Below are positions 11,062-24,317 of a stretch of 64,000 nucleotides of DNA, piece by piece. Below the pieces are notes generated by a model. That model was not told where the DNA came from. It saw only the letters and a program-made list of their open reading frames with translations, and ran no database searches. This DNA is from Patagioenas fasciata (lineage: Eukaryota; Chordata; Aves; Columbiformes; Columbidae). Location of the stretch: NCBI RefSeq assembly GCF_037038585.1, contig NC_092559.1:10836488-10900487 (forward strand), read 5' to 3'. The first letter of the stretch is position 1. Each line of letters starts with the position of its first letter. The translations under genes were made by a program, and so were the position numbers.

Positions 11062-14000
11062 ATACATCCTTAAAGATCACAGTAAAGCACACGCATACTG
11101 ACAGAGGCAAGCTAAGGTTACCAGGGAAATCTCAACTTAGATATTTCCTAAATTTGGGATGCTTAACTATGCAACCATACTGCTCTTCTGTACAGGTTGC
11201 ATTGTAGAAAACCAACACAACCTGCACCTGCCATGAAAACCTTGCTTTCTCCCTTTTCAACCTCCATCTCAATGGCTTCTTGTTGAGCTACTTTGCCCAT
11301 TGTCACGCTCCACAATACAGTCTTCACTCACTTGAATTCATATGGTAACTAAAACCAGTAGGGTACTGAGTGTGGGTGGCACAGGGTTGGTAGCAGAGGG
11401 CTGCAGGGGTGGTGTCAGTGAGAGGAGGCTGCAGCTGCTCTGTGCCAAAACCAGCTGATTCCAGCCGGCTCCACACCACAAGACACAACTGAGCCCACCA
11501 GCCGTGCTGGTGGTGCCTCTGGGAAAAGGTACTTAAGAAAGGGTAGAAAATGCTATATAGGCAAAGGAGGAGGAAAAATAGAGTGAGAAACAGCAGAAGG
11601 AACACAGAGGTCAGAGGAGGAAGAAATGTGTTTTCCCCTAGTGTTTTAATGTTTGCTTCATTACTCTTTTTGTTTCCCAATACCCAAATCAGTAATTAAC
11701 TATTTATATTAATTGGCAATAAATTAAATTACCCAAAGTGGGGTCTATTTTGCCCATGACAGCAATTGGCAAAGTGATCTCCTTGCCTGCATCTTGACCC
11801 ACAAGCTTTTTCCTATTCTTTCTGTTTTCTTTCCTGTCCTGCTGTGAGGAAGGAAGGGGGAAGCTAGCTGCCAGCCAGGGCCAACCTACCACAAGCATGT
11901 TACCTTTTATGTGAATGAACCACTAGCAGGGAAGAAATGTACTCCTTACACAAAGGATTTGCTACAGCTGTTTGGTCTCAACCCAATTGTAAGGTTTCAC
12001 ACCAATTATTTGACAGAATTATTAACAGAGAGTGGGAGATTTTGGGCTTGCCTGCAGGTGCCAGTGCAGTTTACGCCCAATGGAGTCTCAATTCCCCTGT
12101 CCTTGTCTCCTATGGCCTGTAGCATTTTTGACCTAGTACTTCTCTTCTTGCCTGACATCCTGTTTTTCCTTCTTTCCAATAGTTTCTGCACATATTCATT
12201 GCACCTGCCACACTTACTTCCATGTTTTTGCTCTGACCCACTTTCTACTCTTCTCCTTCCTGTTTCTGGTGTCTCATCTCCATTCTTCCTGTGCTCCTGC
12301 TCTTCTCGCTTCACTCCAGTTTGGCTCTTCATGCCCCTTGCTATGCAGATTCAGCAGCAAAGGCAATGAAAGAACAGGAAAGACAACCTGCAACAATTTT
12401 TGGAATTTTAAAAAGCAATGTCAGTAAAAGCCTCTCTCAGGCTTTGTGACTCTCTTATACATGGGTGAATAGCAGACAAATGATGATTTATCTGTCATAC
12501 ACAAAGATGTTTCTAATGGTCTGTATGAACTAAGAGAGGTCTATCATCAAACTTGGCTAGATTCTCATAGAGATGGTAAAATCACATCCCTGACAGCAAG
12601 GTGATCCTTCCATCAAATTTTGGTTCTGGTTCTAAAGCATAAAAACACAAGATATTTGTATTGAATGGCTCTGAGAATTTTATAGTGAATGAACAGTGTA
12701 TTTACTCTGATGTTATTCTTGGAAATGGCTGAATTGTTTTGGTTGAAAATTCCACAAATTAAAAAAAAAAGGGGAGGGAGGGGCATAATAAAATAGCCAC
12801 AACAATAACAACAGAAAAAAAACCCAAACCAAAATAAAACATATGGGTGATCATAACCTCATCTAAATTCTCATCATAGAAAACTTTGGTCTGAATGGGT
12901 GAAATTGTGCATAATTATAAGCAGCCCAACATGGAAAGTGTCCACTACCACATTTTGATCTCATATGAAGAGTGGATCACACTTTCAATACATGTCCTTA
13001 ACTTTGATATACTTCTTAAATTGTTTGTGTTGGCAAAGCCTAGGCTGAGACAGCGATTCATACAGGCAGCTTTTCTATTAATGTGTATGACTATATTTTT
13101 CAATCTGAATATTTTTACCGTATCTCTGAGGTCTGGGAATCAGTGCATCCCCTATCATACTCATTAGTTACAACAGAGAAAAGCTATCATTGGAGCAGTA
13201 TAATCTCTCTACACTTAATAAATGAAGACGTTTGCTTAAGCACTTGAACTTTATTACATTGTTGCCATAAGCAGGATAAAAAAATGAAATGTCACATGCA
13301 AAGACAATTTGGAACATAAAAAACCAATATTTAGAAAGAGTTGCTTAGAAAAGAGAGTAAGACATTGAGAAGGTGCAAATTTGTTCTGCTGAATTATGAA
13401 ATTAACTATAGAAAATTGCGTTTATATATAAAAATCTTATATTATTTCAGAATACTTTTAAAATTCTTGTTATTAATCTCATTTTGAAGCTCTTGTTCAT
13501 TTTTGCCTGGGAGAAAAAACTTGTTTCCTTAATGCATTTGACAGCCTGTGTGTATTTCCAGAATCTAGAATGATCTCCTTGGCTAGGAAGCCATCTAGCA
13601 CTTGCCCTTAATCTTTTCCACAATTCATATTGGCCAAATGAGCAACAATTTCTAATAGTTTCACATCTAGTTGCCTCAAATTAGCTCCCTACACAAAATT
13701 AACCTGGTTTCAGATTTCTAAGTGGCCTTTAAGCATCCTTTGTAGGTGTTTAGGAATCTGACTTTAAGTATATCCTTTTTAAAGTATTGATCGTTACTTT
13801 CAATCTGAAACATAAAAATGAAATGTTTGAATTGTAAACATGCAGTATTTGGATAAGTTGAGAGTTTCCTACATCCCTGTTAAGTGGAGTTTTTCTTTTA
13901 AACTGGCAGTTACCAATATAAATAGTACTGAAATTTTGGCAGTAAGTGAATCTAATATCTATTTGTCAACTTCAGCTCCCAAAACTATACTTTAAAATAC

Positions 14001-15406
14001 TTATTTTTAGAACTAACTGTCCTAATATGAAACTGCCAAGCAGGCAAATACAACAAAGACTAAAAGCTGAAAAATATATGCTTCAGGTAATATTTTCAGC
14101 AAACTATGCTAATGATCACAGCATAGTACTAGATTTTGATCTAGAATCTACTGAGTTAGTACTTACTGTTATCTCATGCCATGCATAAAGCCTGGGCAAA
14201 GATACACAAGATCTGGAGACCAAGCATCCCTCTTGACAGGAACAAGTTTCCAGTGGAGATAAGGTAAATGGAGAATTCAATTATTTTTAGATAACCATCC
14301 TCTCACAGAAGTGTTTATATCATAGTGAGAATGATGGTTACAACAAGTAATTTCCTTCCTGCTCTGTCTCCCCATGGAAATATATAACTCAGTTTTGAAT
14401 ATGGTAGGACACAGATATAATCAACCAAAAATAAGAATAATAGAATAAAGAAAACGAAATCCCTGTGTCATATAGTTTAATTTGAAAATGGGAAGTAGGC
14501 CACAAAGGACGTCATTTTTGCTATTAAGATCTTAGGGAGAAAAAAAAAAGTAAAGCAATACTTTGAAAAAAACAAACAAACAAAACAACAAAAAGCCAAC
14601 AGCAACAAAAAAACCCTACCTGCTTTCTAATTCTGTTAGACCGAACAAGTAAAAATTAGCTTTTAAATATTTTACTTTATGTATAAAGTATATACACCAA
14701 AAGTTGAATACATCTTCTTAAGCATGTAATATCTTCCTAGCTTTAGAGTCATGACATTTTGAGTTTGAAAGAAGATTACCCTAGTTATTAATGGGAAAGA
14801 GAACAGAACAGACTGAAACTCAGAATATTCATCCTATGTACATGTACAATGAGGACTTAGTTTTTACTATTTCTATGAGCAAGAATGCTTGAACAAACAA
14901 AACCATAGTGTGTACATACCATGGCACCATTTTTAGGGCTCCCACACAATGGTTGATTTCTCAGAGAAAATCACAGCTTTTCCCCAAACACTCTGCCGGT
15001 TCTATTTAGGAATTGTGAGGTCTGGGATGAGGGCAGGCAGAGCTTACAAAAACCTTGGGGGCTGACTAAAGATGTTTTGGCCTCAGTTATTGCCATGGAT
15101 CTTTGGAGAGTTTGACAAATCAGGGCAATCACTGAATCTTATATTTGTTCCCCACTTTCCTGTTGTTTTTCAGAGAGGCTCTGGCTAAACATTTGCTGAG
15201 GATAAGTTCTCTCCACAAACTTCACAGCCTATACAAACACTGTCAGCTAAGGCCTTGACATTTAAGGAAGGGATGCTGTGTAGCCAACTGACGACATCTA
15301 AACCTGCCCTGGGAATTCTACCACACCCCGGAGCCTGGAAAAAAATGTAGCATTTCTCAGGTTGCAGGTGTAAATTTGGTTTATTTTATCAAGCTAAAGC
15401 TTAAAA
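11062..15406. other. Unassigned AT-rich DNA, no repeat recognised
   Basis: Over 4.3 kb without a recognisable gene, LTR or LINE. The longest open frame (11911-12369, 152 codons) is hydrophobic and low in conservation signals; I treat it as chance. A small A-rich repeat with AAAC units is at about 14567-14610. It could be old intergenic DNA. Confidence 0.4.
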
Positions 15407-18400
15407 CATAGAATCATAGACTCATTTCAGTTGGAAAAGACCCTCAGGATTATCAAGTCCAACCATAACCTAACTTTAGCACTAAACCATGTCCCTAAGA
15501 ACCTCATCTAAATGCGTTTTAAACACCTCCAGAGATGGTGATTCCACCACTTCCCTGGGCAGACTTTTCCGATGCCTGACAATCCTTTCCATGAAGACTT
15601 TTTTCCTAATGTCCAATCTAAACCTCCCCTGGCACAACTTGAGGCCATTTCCTTTTGTTCTATCACTTACTACTTGGGAGAAGAGGCCAACACCCTCCAT
15701 GCTACAACCTCCTTTCAGGTAGTTGTACAGAGTGATAAGGTCTTACCTCAGCCTACTTTTCTCATGGCTGAACAGCCCCAGTCCCCTCAACTGCTCCTCA
15801 TAAGACTTGTGCTCCAGGCCCCTCACCAGCTTCGTTGCCCTCCTCTTCACTCTCTCTAGTACTTCAATGACCTTCTTATGATGAGGGGCCCAAAACTGAA
15901 CACAGTATTCAAGGTGCGGTCTCACAAGTGCCGAGTACAGGGGACAATCACTTCTCTAGTCCTGCTGGCCACACTATTCCTGATAAAAGCCAGGATGCTG
16001 TTGGCCTTTTTGGCCACCTGGGCACACTGCTGGGTCATATTCAGCTGACTGTCATTCAACACGCCCAGATCACTCTCTGCCAGGTAGCTTTCCAGCCACT
16101 CTTCTCTGAGCCTGTAGTGTTGCCTGGGCTTGTTATGACCCAAGTGCAGGACCCGGCATTTGGTCTTGTTAAACTTCATACAGTTGGCCTCAGTCCAACG
16201 ATCCAGCTGGTCCAGAACCCTCTGTATGGCCATCCTACCCTCCAGCAGATCAACACTCCCACCCAATTTGGTGTCATCTGCAAACTTACTCAATACCTTC
16301 ATCCAGATCATTGATAAAGAGATTAAACAGAACTGGCCCCAGTACTGAGCCCTGGGAGACACCACTCATGACCGGCTGCCAACTGGATTTGGCTCCATTG
16401 ACCACAACTCTTTGGGCCTGGCCCTCCAGCCAGTTCTTTATTCATTGCAGAATATACCCATCCAGGCCACGAGCTGCCAACTTCTCCAGGAGAATGCTGT
16501 GGGATACAGTGTCAAAGGCCTTACAGAAGTCTGAGTACACAACATTCACAGCCTTTCCCTCATCTACTAGTTGGGTCACCTTGTCATAGAAGGAGATCAG
16601 GTTGGTCAAACAGGACCTGCCTTTCATAAACCCATGTTGACTGGACCTGATAATACGGTTCTCTTGAATGTGCCATGTGATATCACTCAGTATCATCTGC
16701 TCCATGACCTCACCCAGCACTGAGGTAAGACTGACAGGTCTGTAGTTCCCCAGATCGTCCTTCCGGCCCTTCTTGTAGATGGGTGTCACGTTTGCCAACT
16801 TCCAGTCAACCAGGACTTCCCCAGTTAGCTAAGATTGCTGACCGAAAATGGAAAGTGGTTTAGTGATCACCTCCACCAGCTCCCTCAGACCCTTTGGATG
16901 GATCCCATCTGACCCAATAGACTTGTGCATGTCCAAGTGGTGTAGCAGGTTTCTAACCATTTCCCCTTGGATTAATGGGGCTTCATTCTGCTCCCCATCC
17001 CTTTCTTCTGTCTCAGGGGGCTGGGTACCTGGAGCACAACTGTTCTGACTATTAAAGACTGAGGCAAAGAAGGCATTTAATACCTTAGCCTTTCCCTCAT
17101 CTTCTGTCACTATATTTCCCTCTGCATCCATCAGGGGATGGAGATTCTCCTTAACCCTCCTCTTGTTGCTAATATATTTATAGAAACATTTCTTATTGCC
17201 TTTCACAGCAGTAGCCAGGTTCAGCTCTAGTTCATCTTTGGCCCTCCTATTTTTCTCCCTGCACAACCTCACAGAATTCTTGTATTCCTCTTGAGTGGCC
17301 TGCCCCTCCTTCCAAAGGTTATAAATTCTCTTTTTATTCCTATGTTCCAGACACAGCTCTCTATTCAGCCAGGCCGGCCTTCTTCCTTGCTGGCTTGCCT
17401 TCCGGCACATGGGGATGGTCTGCTCCTGAACCTCTAAGATTACCTTCTTGAAGAGAGACCAGCCTTCCTGGACTCCTTTGTCCTTCAGGACTGCCTCCCA
17501 AGGGACTCTGCCAACCAGCCTTCTGAAGAGGTCAAAGTCTGCCCTTCAGAAGTCCAAAGTGGCAGTTCTGCTGACCACCCTCCTAACTTCTCCAAGGATA
17601 GTGAACTCAATCATTTCATGATCACTATACCCAAGGCAATCTCCAACTGACACATTTCCCATGAGTCCTTTTCTGTTAACAAAAAACAGATCCATTGGGG
17701 TTCCATCCCTGGTAGGCTCACTAACCAGCTGTGTCAGGAAGTTGTCTTCCATGCACTGAAGGAACCTCCTAGACTGCTTCCTCTCTGCTGCGTTGTATTT
17801 CCAGCAGACATCTGGTAGGTTGAAGTCCCCCATAAGAACAAGGGCTAGTGATCAGGAGACTTCTCCCAGCTGCCTGCAAAATATTTCATCTGCCTCTTCA
17901 TCCTGGTTGGGTGGTCTGTAACAGACCCCAACCAGGATGTCCGCCTTGTTGCCCTTCCCCTTGATTCTCACCCATAGACACTCAACCCTATAATTACCCT
18001 CTTCAAATTCCACACAGTCAAAACCTTTCCTAACACACATGGCTACCCCATCTCTTCTCCTTCCTTGCCTATCCCTTCTGAAGAGTTTATAGCCATCCAC
18101 TGCAGTGCTCCAGTTATGAGAGTCATCGCACCATGTTTCACAGTTTTTCTGCCTCACAAGGGCTTCCAGTTCCTCCTGCTTGTTGCCCATGCTGCGTGCA
18201 TTTGTATAGATGCACTTCAGCTGAGCCATTGATTCCAGACCAAAGGGCCCCGTTAGCACTACCCTCAGATGCCAGCCTGTCACCCTTGGATGTGTCTCTG
18301 CCACACCTGGTTTCCTCCCCCTTCAAAGCTAGTTTGAAGCCCTCTCAATAGTTCCTGCTAACTCCTGCTCCAGGATCTTTTTCCCTTTTGAGACAGGTCC

Positions 18401-18465
18401 ATCCCATTTGTTGCTAGCAGATCAGGTGCTATGTAAGCCGGCCCATGATTTGGAAACTCTGAACA
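15407..18465 (-). mobile_element. Long CR1 LINE with endonuclease and RT, minus strand
   Basis: About 3.1 kb. Reading the minus strand from 18.4 kb down: an ORF1/ORF2 junction segment, the endonuclease domain (18304-17852, with YTNARSMGNKQEE and VGVCYRPPNQDEEAD; then 17833-17546, with MGDFNLPDVCWKYN and YSDHEMIEF), the linker (17410-16829, AWLNRELCLEHRNKKR), RT (16798-16442, PIYKKGRKDDLGNYR), the FADDTKLGG motif near 16290, and the 3' end at 15407 with an ATTCTATG-type tail. Several frameshifts and stops break it. The 5' end stops in CR1 sequence just before the LTR at 18539. Confidence 0.88.
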
Positions 18466-18538
18466 CAGTGAGCGGAATACACCACAGGATGCAGCCATGG
18501 AGGTCTAGATTATATTTAGCAGTCCATAGCTGACTATG

Positions 18539-19202
18539 TGTCACGGTTTGATTGCAGGGGGAAAATAAACTGTGGCAGATGCTTTGTTAACCCCCTCTTC
18601 TTCCCCCCAGCCCCCTTAGCCCTCCCTCCCCACTAAATACAGGCGACTGGAAGGCAAAGAAGGACAGAGAGAGAGAGAGTTGGAAAAAATTAAAAGTGTT
18701 TTACTAATGCTGCTTAATAAAACAGATAAAATAATACAAAATATACAAAACTGATCTTGAAAATCCTGGCAAAGAACTGCTCCGGCAGCAGCAGCAGGCA
18801 CCCGGAAGTCCTGGGCTGGTCTCTGCAGCAAACTGGAACTGGATTCAGTCTGTCACTAGGCCTCAGTTCACAGGGACAACTCGCAGGGTCCTTCCCAAAT
18901 GCCGGCCATAATCAAAGAGCGAAAAAAGGGACGAGATCCTTGTGATCTCCCACTTTTATATAAAGTATCACGTGAATGGGATGGAATATTTAATTGGTCA
19001 GTTTTAGTCACCTGTTCAGTTCCCTCCTTCTTGCCCCTCTCACTTACGGGACGTGCATCCTTATTAGTGACCTTGCATTCCATTGCTATGTCTACCAAAA
19101 CATGTATCCTACTTTAGAAAAGTTCAGTTACTAAGAAGACTTTAGCTGAAAGGAAAATTCACTAAAAGAGAAACTTGTCTTGTTTTTAAAAAAAACAGGA
19201 CA
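18539..19202 (-). mobile_element. Solo LTR, ERV family B (class III-like), minus strand
   Basis: 664 bp, reading TGTCACGG at the plus-strand left end and ACAGGACA at the right. It is flanked by a perfect 5-bp duplication CTATG (18534-18538 and 19203-19207). It is similar to 20172-20827, 29701-30365 and 58952-59607. More diverged from the provirus LTR at 29701 than the copy at 58952 is, so probably an older insertion. Confidence 0.9.
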
Positions 19203-19207
19203 CTATG

Positions 19208-19803
19208 CCTTCCAGCAAGATCATGACACTGGCTACATAAACACAGCACAGGAAGGGTCTCAAGAGCTCTTCTCCCTGCTGAGGCGATTAGGGACAACGC
19301 ATACTGGGATGCAGACAGAGATGCATGTACAGTCAGAGATCTTGTTCAGGAAGGAGCGCAGAGCCGGGTCAAGCAGAGAGCTGAGCCAGGCTGAGACCCT
19401 CTCTTTATTAGCCACTGACAATTAATAGGATTTACAGATAGGGGCCTGGACTAAGATGTTACATGTTTTTCCAGTAATTGTTATTAAAAACACACCACAC
19501 TCATGTTATCTTTGTTTCAGTTATGTTCCCACTCATTCACAGACCAGGCCCAAGGACATTCACACATCACATACACTTGGGGGCGGTTATCCGGCCTGAG
19601 ATACCATTCTTGCAAGTCTGGGCTATAACTTTTTATAATTATGAGAAACTCACTTCAAAATAATCTGTCCAAGGCCCTTTATATATTATTATGTTAGTAT
19701 TATGCCTTTGACCATCCAGATGGTCATGTTAGTGTTGCTCTTCCTTTATCATACAGGTGGCTGGAACCACACATCTTGCTTTCTCACATTTTACTTTCCA
19801 ACA
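19208..19803 (-). mobile_element. 3' LTR of ERV family D, minus strand
   Basis: Read on the minus strand, the LTR starts TGTTGGAAAG at 19803, directly after a polypurine tract (plus strand TTTCCCCCTTTTTT, 19804-19817), as expected for a 3' LTR. An AATAAA signal is present (plus-strand TTTATT near 19405). The outer (U5) end is not resolved: the coordinate given is the edge of the neighbouring target duplication. Confidence 0.6.
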
Positions 19804-20171
19804 TTTCCCCCTTTTTTGTTTTAAACATCAGGTTCTCAATGAGCACAGTAAGGACCCGGCTTTGTTCTTCTTTGCATTCTGTATCATTCTCCAGATTATT
19901 TGAAGGACTACAAGAAAAAACATCACACAAGCATATCCAGTTCCCACAGAAACCCATATATGCAGATTGAGAGCTGAAAATGAAGTTTTAGGATCTAATC
20001 ACTTTATGCTATTAGATAATGTTAGCCATTTTGTCTTACAGTCCTAATTCTTACAAACTGTGTAATTATTTTGCAGGGTACTGGCTAAATCCTAAATCAG
20101 GCCTTGCACATTAGCTAAGACTGTTATTTTACTTCATATCACTCATAAACACCATAATTCAATTTCAGTGG

Positions 20172-20827
20172 TGTTGAGGGTTAGATTGCGGGGTGACAAT
20201 AAAACCCTGGCAGATGTATTTTTAGCCTCCTCTCCCCCCCACTTCCCCATTTTGCCCCTCCCTCTCCCCCCTTCCCAGTAAGGACAGGTGATCGGGAGGG
20301 AAAGAAGGACAGAGAGAAGAGAGTTGGAAAAATTAAAAAGGTTTTACTAACGCTACTAATAAGAATAGAGAAAATAATACAAAATATACAAAAGCAATCT
20401 TGAAAGTCTCAGCAACTGCAGAGCCAGCATCCGAAGTCCTGGATTGGACTCTGCAGCCAACCGGAGCTGGATTCAGTCTCTCACTAGGCCTCAGTTCGCA
20501 GGGACAACTAGCAAGGTCCTCTCCTAATGTCGGTCATAAGCAGAAGGGAAAAGGAAAAGAGGGACAAGATCCTCCTGATCTCCCACTTTATATGACGTAT
20601 TCACGTGAATGGAATGTTATACATAGTTGGTCAGTTTCTTGGTCACCGGTTTCTCGTTGCCCCTCTCACGAGATGTTCATCCGTGCTTATCAATAAGTTT
20701 GCATTCCATTGCTAGGTTTACCAAAACATGTATCTGGTTCTCCAGGAAAATGCAGCTAATATGAAGGCTTTAGCTGCCAGGCAAAATTCACTAAAAGAGA
20801 AACTTGTTTTTTAACAATACCAGGACA
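20172..20827 (-). mobile_element. Solo LTR, ERV family B, nested in family D
   Basis: 656 bp, TGTTGAGGG at the left and CCAGGACA at the right. Flanks AGTGG (20167-20171) and AATGG (20828-20832) fit a 5-bp target duplication with one mismatch. There is no polypurine tract next to it, so it is a solo LTR inside D and not the 3' LTR of D. Includes AATAAA-type and TATA-like sequence as in the other B LTRs. Confidence 0.82.
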
Positions 20828-21746
20828 AATGGTATTAGACATATTTAGCACTCCGATAACAGAAAATACACATTCAGATATCAGCTAAGGAGATTATTTA
20901 AATACAATATCATAAGAATAATGAGGATCCACAACGTGCATGTAGTCACTCACAAGAAACAAAACTAGAAGCCTTTTACTTCAGGGTACTCACAAGAAAT
21001 AGTCACTCACTCAAATAAAGAAGTGAGGTGTCATTAATCCCAGGAAGTTTCCTTAGATGGTGTTCCTGTCTAAGGAAAGCACTCCAGTTTACAGACCAGC
21101 AGCTCTGAGAAGACCACTCAAAGGGGGTCTTCGGCGTTTCATTGTTTGGCCAGATGTGGCTGTGGGCATTACAACATAATCCAGAAGCTTCTCAGCTAGT
21201 CTGGGCACCTCCTTTGTTAAGGACCCTGTCAACTGACTGAAGGTCCCACCCCTCCTGACCCACCAGTTGGTAGAGGTGAATCTGATTGACAACACCTTGG
21301 TACCATTCTAGGTGTATATATGTGGGGACAGGCACAGTGGGGCACAGAAGGTACTAAAGAGCCATCAATCTCCTCATTGAAAGCTCCAGATTTCAGGGGA
21401 ATGTGTACTGCCTCACAATCCAGCCTGTGACCACAGTCATCTGACAAACTACTCTGGAGTGGTGGTGCAGTCACCCCTTGTCTCCAAAGTCAAAAGGGGG
21501 CATTCTGTTGGTGAGTTCGAATGCCCACTGTGGATCATCATACCTAATGTGTCATTTATGTGTCATTTTCCTGTTATACATTATCATTACAAATCAACCT
21601 ACAATAGAACAGAATAATACAAATTACAGCAATTACAGTTATTAACAAATATTGGAGAAAGTTGGTTAGCCATACTAATAAGGAAAACAAATGCATTGAA
21701 ATTTTTTTCACCAGTTAGTCCCTAGTCCAAATAATGTAAATCTGTA

Positions 21747-22674
21747 TCATTCTGATATGCTAGTGACTCTTCCTTTGGTCTCTTCTGTTTCTTTGTTGCC
21801 CTCTGCTGCAGGGACAGATGCTGCATCTTTGGTACTGAGTCCTGCATCATGTTTGTCCAACTCATAGAAAGGTTTAACATAGTTCGCAGGAAACCACTTT
21901 GGTCCTGTTGGAAGAAGAACACAAGCATACCCCCTCCCCCAGGTGATTAGTTCTACAGGCCCTTGCCACTGACTGTTGTGCAGGGGATCCCGGTATAAAA
22001 CCTTTGGTCTCTGAGACAGTGAATCTGGAACACGGAAATGTTTTTCCACTGCTGTGATAGAGGAGGGAGGCACTGTACAAATCAAAAAATTTAAAGCATA
22101 TATTGCATTGTCTAATTGTTCCTGAGGCATCATATTCCCCCTTTTTGGTTTTAATAACATCTGTTTCAGTGTGGAATGTACTCGTTCAATGACAGTCTGT
22201 CCAGTGGGAGAATGTGAAATACCTGTGACATGCGAAATACCCCATTGCTGTAAAAAATATTGCGTGGATCTAGCAGTGTATCCAGGACCGTTGTCAGTTT
22301 TAATCTGTTGTGGCACTCCCAGCATAGCAAAATAGTGGGTCCAGTGACACTGAACATCTCTGCTTTACTCACTTGTATGCGCAGATGCACAAAGCATACC
22401 TGAAACATATACATATTTCAAACGGCCAAAGGATGAAACGTGTAACATCAGACTGCCAAATGTCATTAGCTGAGAGTCCGTGAGGGATAACTCCAAGGGA
22501 GGGCGAGCTTGTAATCACGCCTTGACATTCCGGGCAAGAGCGCACTATGTCTCTCACTTGCTCGAGAGTGAGACCAAACATCTTTTTTAAGGCAGCAGCA
22601 TTCTGATGGAAGAAAGCATGTGAAACCCTGGCAGACTGGAAACAGCCTGTAGCTACAGTATAAGAATCTGCAAC
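21747..22674 (-). pseudogene. Retroviral integrase fragment (ERV D pol)
   Basis: The reading direction is from 22674 down. The N-terminal zinc-binding part shows HAFFHQNAAAL (His pair) and SCPECQ (Cys pair). It is followed by GLSANDIWQSDVT, the start of the catalytic core with the first Asp. After a frameshift near 22330 comes the rest of the core with IKTDNGPGYT (second Asp) and VIERVHSTLK (the Glu), then the C-terminal DNA-binding domain (WGRGYACVLLPTGPKWFPANYVKPF). Integrase joins viral cDNA to host DNA. The gene is broken by the frameshift and lacks upstream pol because a family-A LTR abuts it. The sequence is of class II (alpha/beta) retrovirus type. Confidence 0.85.
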
Positions 22675-22996
22675 TGTGGAGGGGTTTCTGTTAGACGGAG
22701 ATTGATTACTGAACTAGCCAGGCCTAAAGGAATTTCAAGGTCAACTTGGAAAGCTGAAAACAGGACCTGCTGTGGGAGAGAATCAGTTCTACAATAACAA
22801 GGCCTCAACATGACGTAAATCAATGGACCTATCAGCAGTGAGACTTCGGTGCGTGGACAGCTCGTGAACATAGATGCTTGGAGCGTGGACGCGCGATCAG
22901 AGAATAGTTGCATATATAAGGAGGCTTGTTTCTGTAACAAATGGCTTTGCGTGATTCACATTGAATCGGAATGCTGAGTCCGTTATCACTCCAACC
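22675..22996 (+). repeat. 5' LTR of family A (plus copy)
   Basis: Begins TGTGGAGGGGTTTCTG and ends CTCCAACC (CCAACA in other copies). It contains TATATAAGG and a polyadenylation signal region like the other A LTRs. Confidence 0.88.
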
Positions 22997-22998
22997 AA

Positions 22999-23016
22999 TG
23001 GTGACCCTGACATGAT
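22999..23016 (+). promoter_or_regulatory. tRNA-Trp primer-binding site
   Basis: TGGTGACCCTGACATGAT, two changes from the TGGTGACCCCGACGTGAT used by avian alpharetroviruses with tRNA-Trp. Lies 2 bp after the LTR end, where minus-strand DNA synthesis is primed. Confidence 0.85.
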
Positions 23017-23207
23017 ACTCTGAACGGCGTATCAGTACGATTGGGGAAAAGCCTGGAGTGGCCCAGCTGGAGGCGGATCAGCTGGACTGAGAACCGGGTG
23101 GAGGCGTATGGACGTTCCGCAGACAATTTTGTCGAAGAAATCACCGGAAAAGGTGAGCAGCTGGGGCAGGAGGAGGGAAGAGTGAAGCTCCTCCTGATAT
23201 TTTCTCT

Positions 23208-23977
23208 GTGAGAGAACTTAAATATGAAGAAAGTAACATACGTAGACTGTTAGTTTGGTGTAGAACTAACGGCTACCTGGCAGAAACCAAGAAGGCTTTT
23301 AAACTTGAACTTTGGGACGATATAGGGCAGAAATTATGGGATATGGTCAGCAATGGAGATAAAGAAGCTAAATCATTAGTAACTACATGGAAGCTTATAA
23401 TTACCACCTTAAAAGATCTTAAGCCTGAATGCTCTGTTGCTGCTGGAATTTTTGTAGCGTTCCAGCCTGATAAGAATCCTGAAAATCGCTGTGAAGTTTA
23501 CCCAGTTTGTGTCTTTGATACCTTCCCTACTCCAGCCCCTGCTGTGCCTTCAGCACCCCCGAGGGTTCAGCAGTCCGGGGCAGGGGGAGGAAAAATGCCG
23601 AGCGGGTGTCCTGCTACACTATTACCCAACTCTGATGAGAATAGCAAGGATTGGAGTCACACAACTTGCCTAAAGAACCTGTGAAAGCTGAGAATGCTAA
23701 ACTCATAAACAAGTGTACTATCAGTCCTTTTACCAATTTGTATCCGCCTTTACCAGCTTTTAACCCTCCAGCTTCCATGAGAGAGCAGAAGGAGTCGCCG
23801 GATAAGAACTGGGCAAAAGAACTGCGTGAAGGATTAGATCAGCTAACAGTGAGTGAATCCAGTAGTCGGCAATGTGATGATGCTGTTCACGACGGGAAAG
23901 GGGATGCACCTGGGGACTCAGGTTATACTAATAATTATGATGCTAGAAACTATTGGCGAGAATGTGCACTGTTCTGA
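23208..23977 (+). pseudogene. ERV A gag, matrix and spacer part
   Basis: The frame at 23208-23684 carries a matrix-like segment (EESNIRRLLVWCRTNGYLAE, LWDDIGQKLWDMV) and then a proline-rich spacer (PTPAPAVPSAPP). The next frame (23651-23977) continues with DKNWAKELREGLDQL. There is no ATG at a sensible matrix start, because the open frame begins upstream at non-ATG codons. A one-base shift near 23660 and stops break the gene. A close counterpart is on the minus strand at 61122-61960. Confidence 0.72.
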
Positions 23978-24317
23978 ACGCCCCTGTTACTAATGTTTCT
24001 CCAGCACCATTCTAGTCCACATTATCTGATGACTTGGATGAGAATGGGGGTTTGCAGCATTTTCTTCAAAAGTTAACAGGAAAAGGAGTATGTGTACATG
24101 TTGCCCTGTGATCAGATAAAAACCATGAAAGACTCAAGCAAAATTAGACCTATGCAATGTAACAGCTATAGATCATTTAGGTCAGAAAGATGGGGATCCG
24201 TTGAAAGCGGCGGGTATCCCCCAGCTCTTGGAAGAGACACTAATTGGCGCACCGCAATTACAGGTGTGATTAGTTTCTGAAATCCTGAGGCAGTCAGCAG
24301 ACCTTGCTTATTAAGCT

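Larger units (their letters stand above)
19804..22674 (-). mobile_element. Internal part of ERV family D, minus strand
   Basis: Sequence between the D 3' LTR and the family-A LTR that starts at 22675. It holds the integrase gene (21747-22674) and about 1.2 kb of possible env-like remains downstream of it. Weak frames at 21089-21474 do not show motifs I can name. A solo B LTR (20172-20827) sits inside. RT and gag are absent from the window; the element is cut at 22674 by family A. Confidence 0.6.

Noticed and set aside
11911..12369. 152-codon open frame as a gene
   Set aside because: Hydrophobic, no recognisable domain, overlapping equally long frame on the other strand; looks like chance in unassigned DNA.
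20172..20827. 3' LTR of the family-D provirus
   Set aside because: No polypurine tract at its edge; flanks AGTGG/AATGG fit a solo insertion; D has its own LTR with a polypurine tract at 19803.
22992..23020. tRNA gene
   Set aside because: Only the 18-base primer-binding complement is present, not a cloverleaf.
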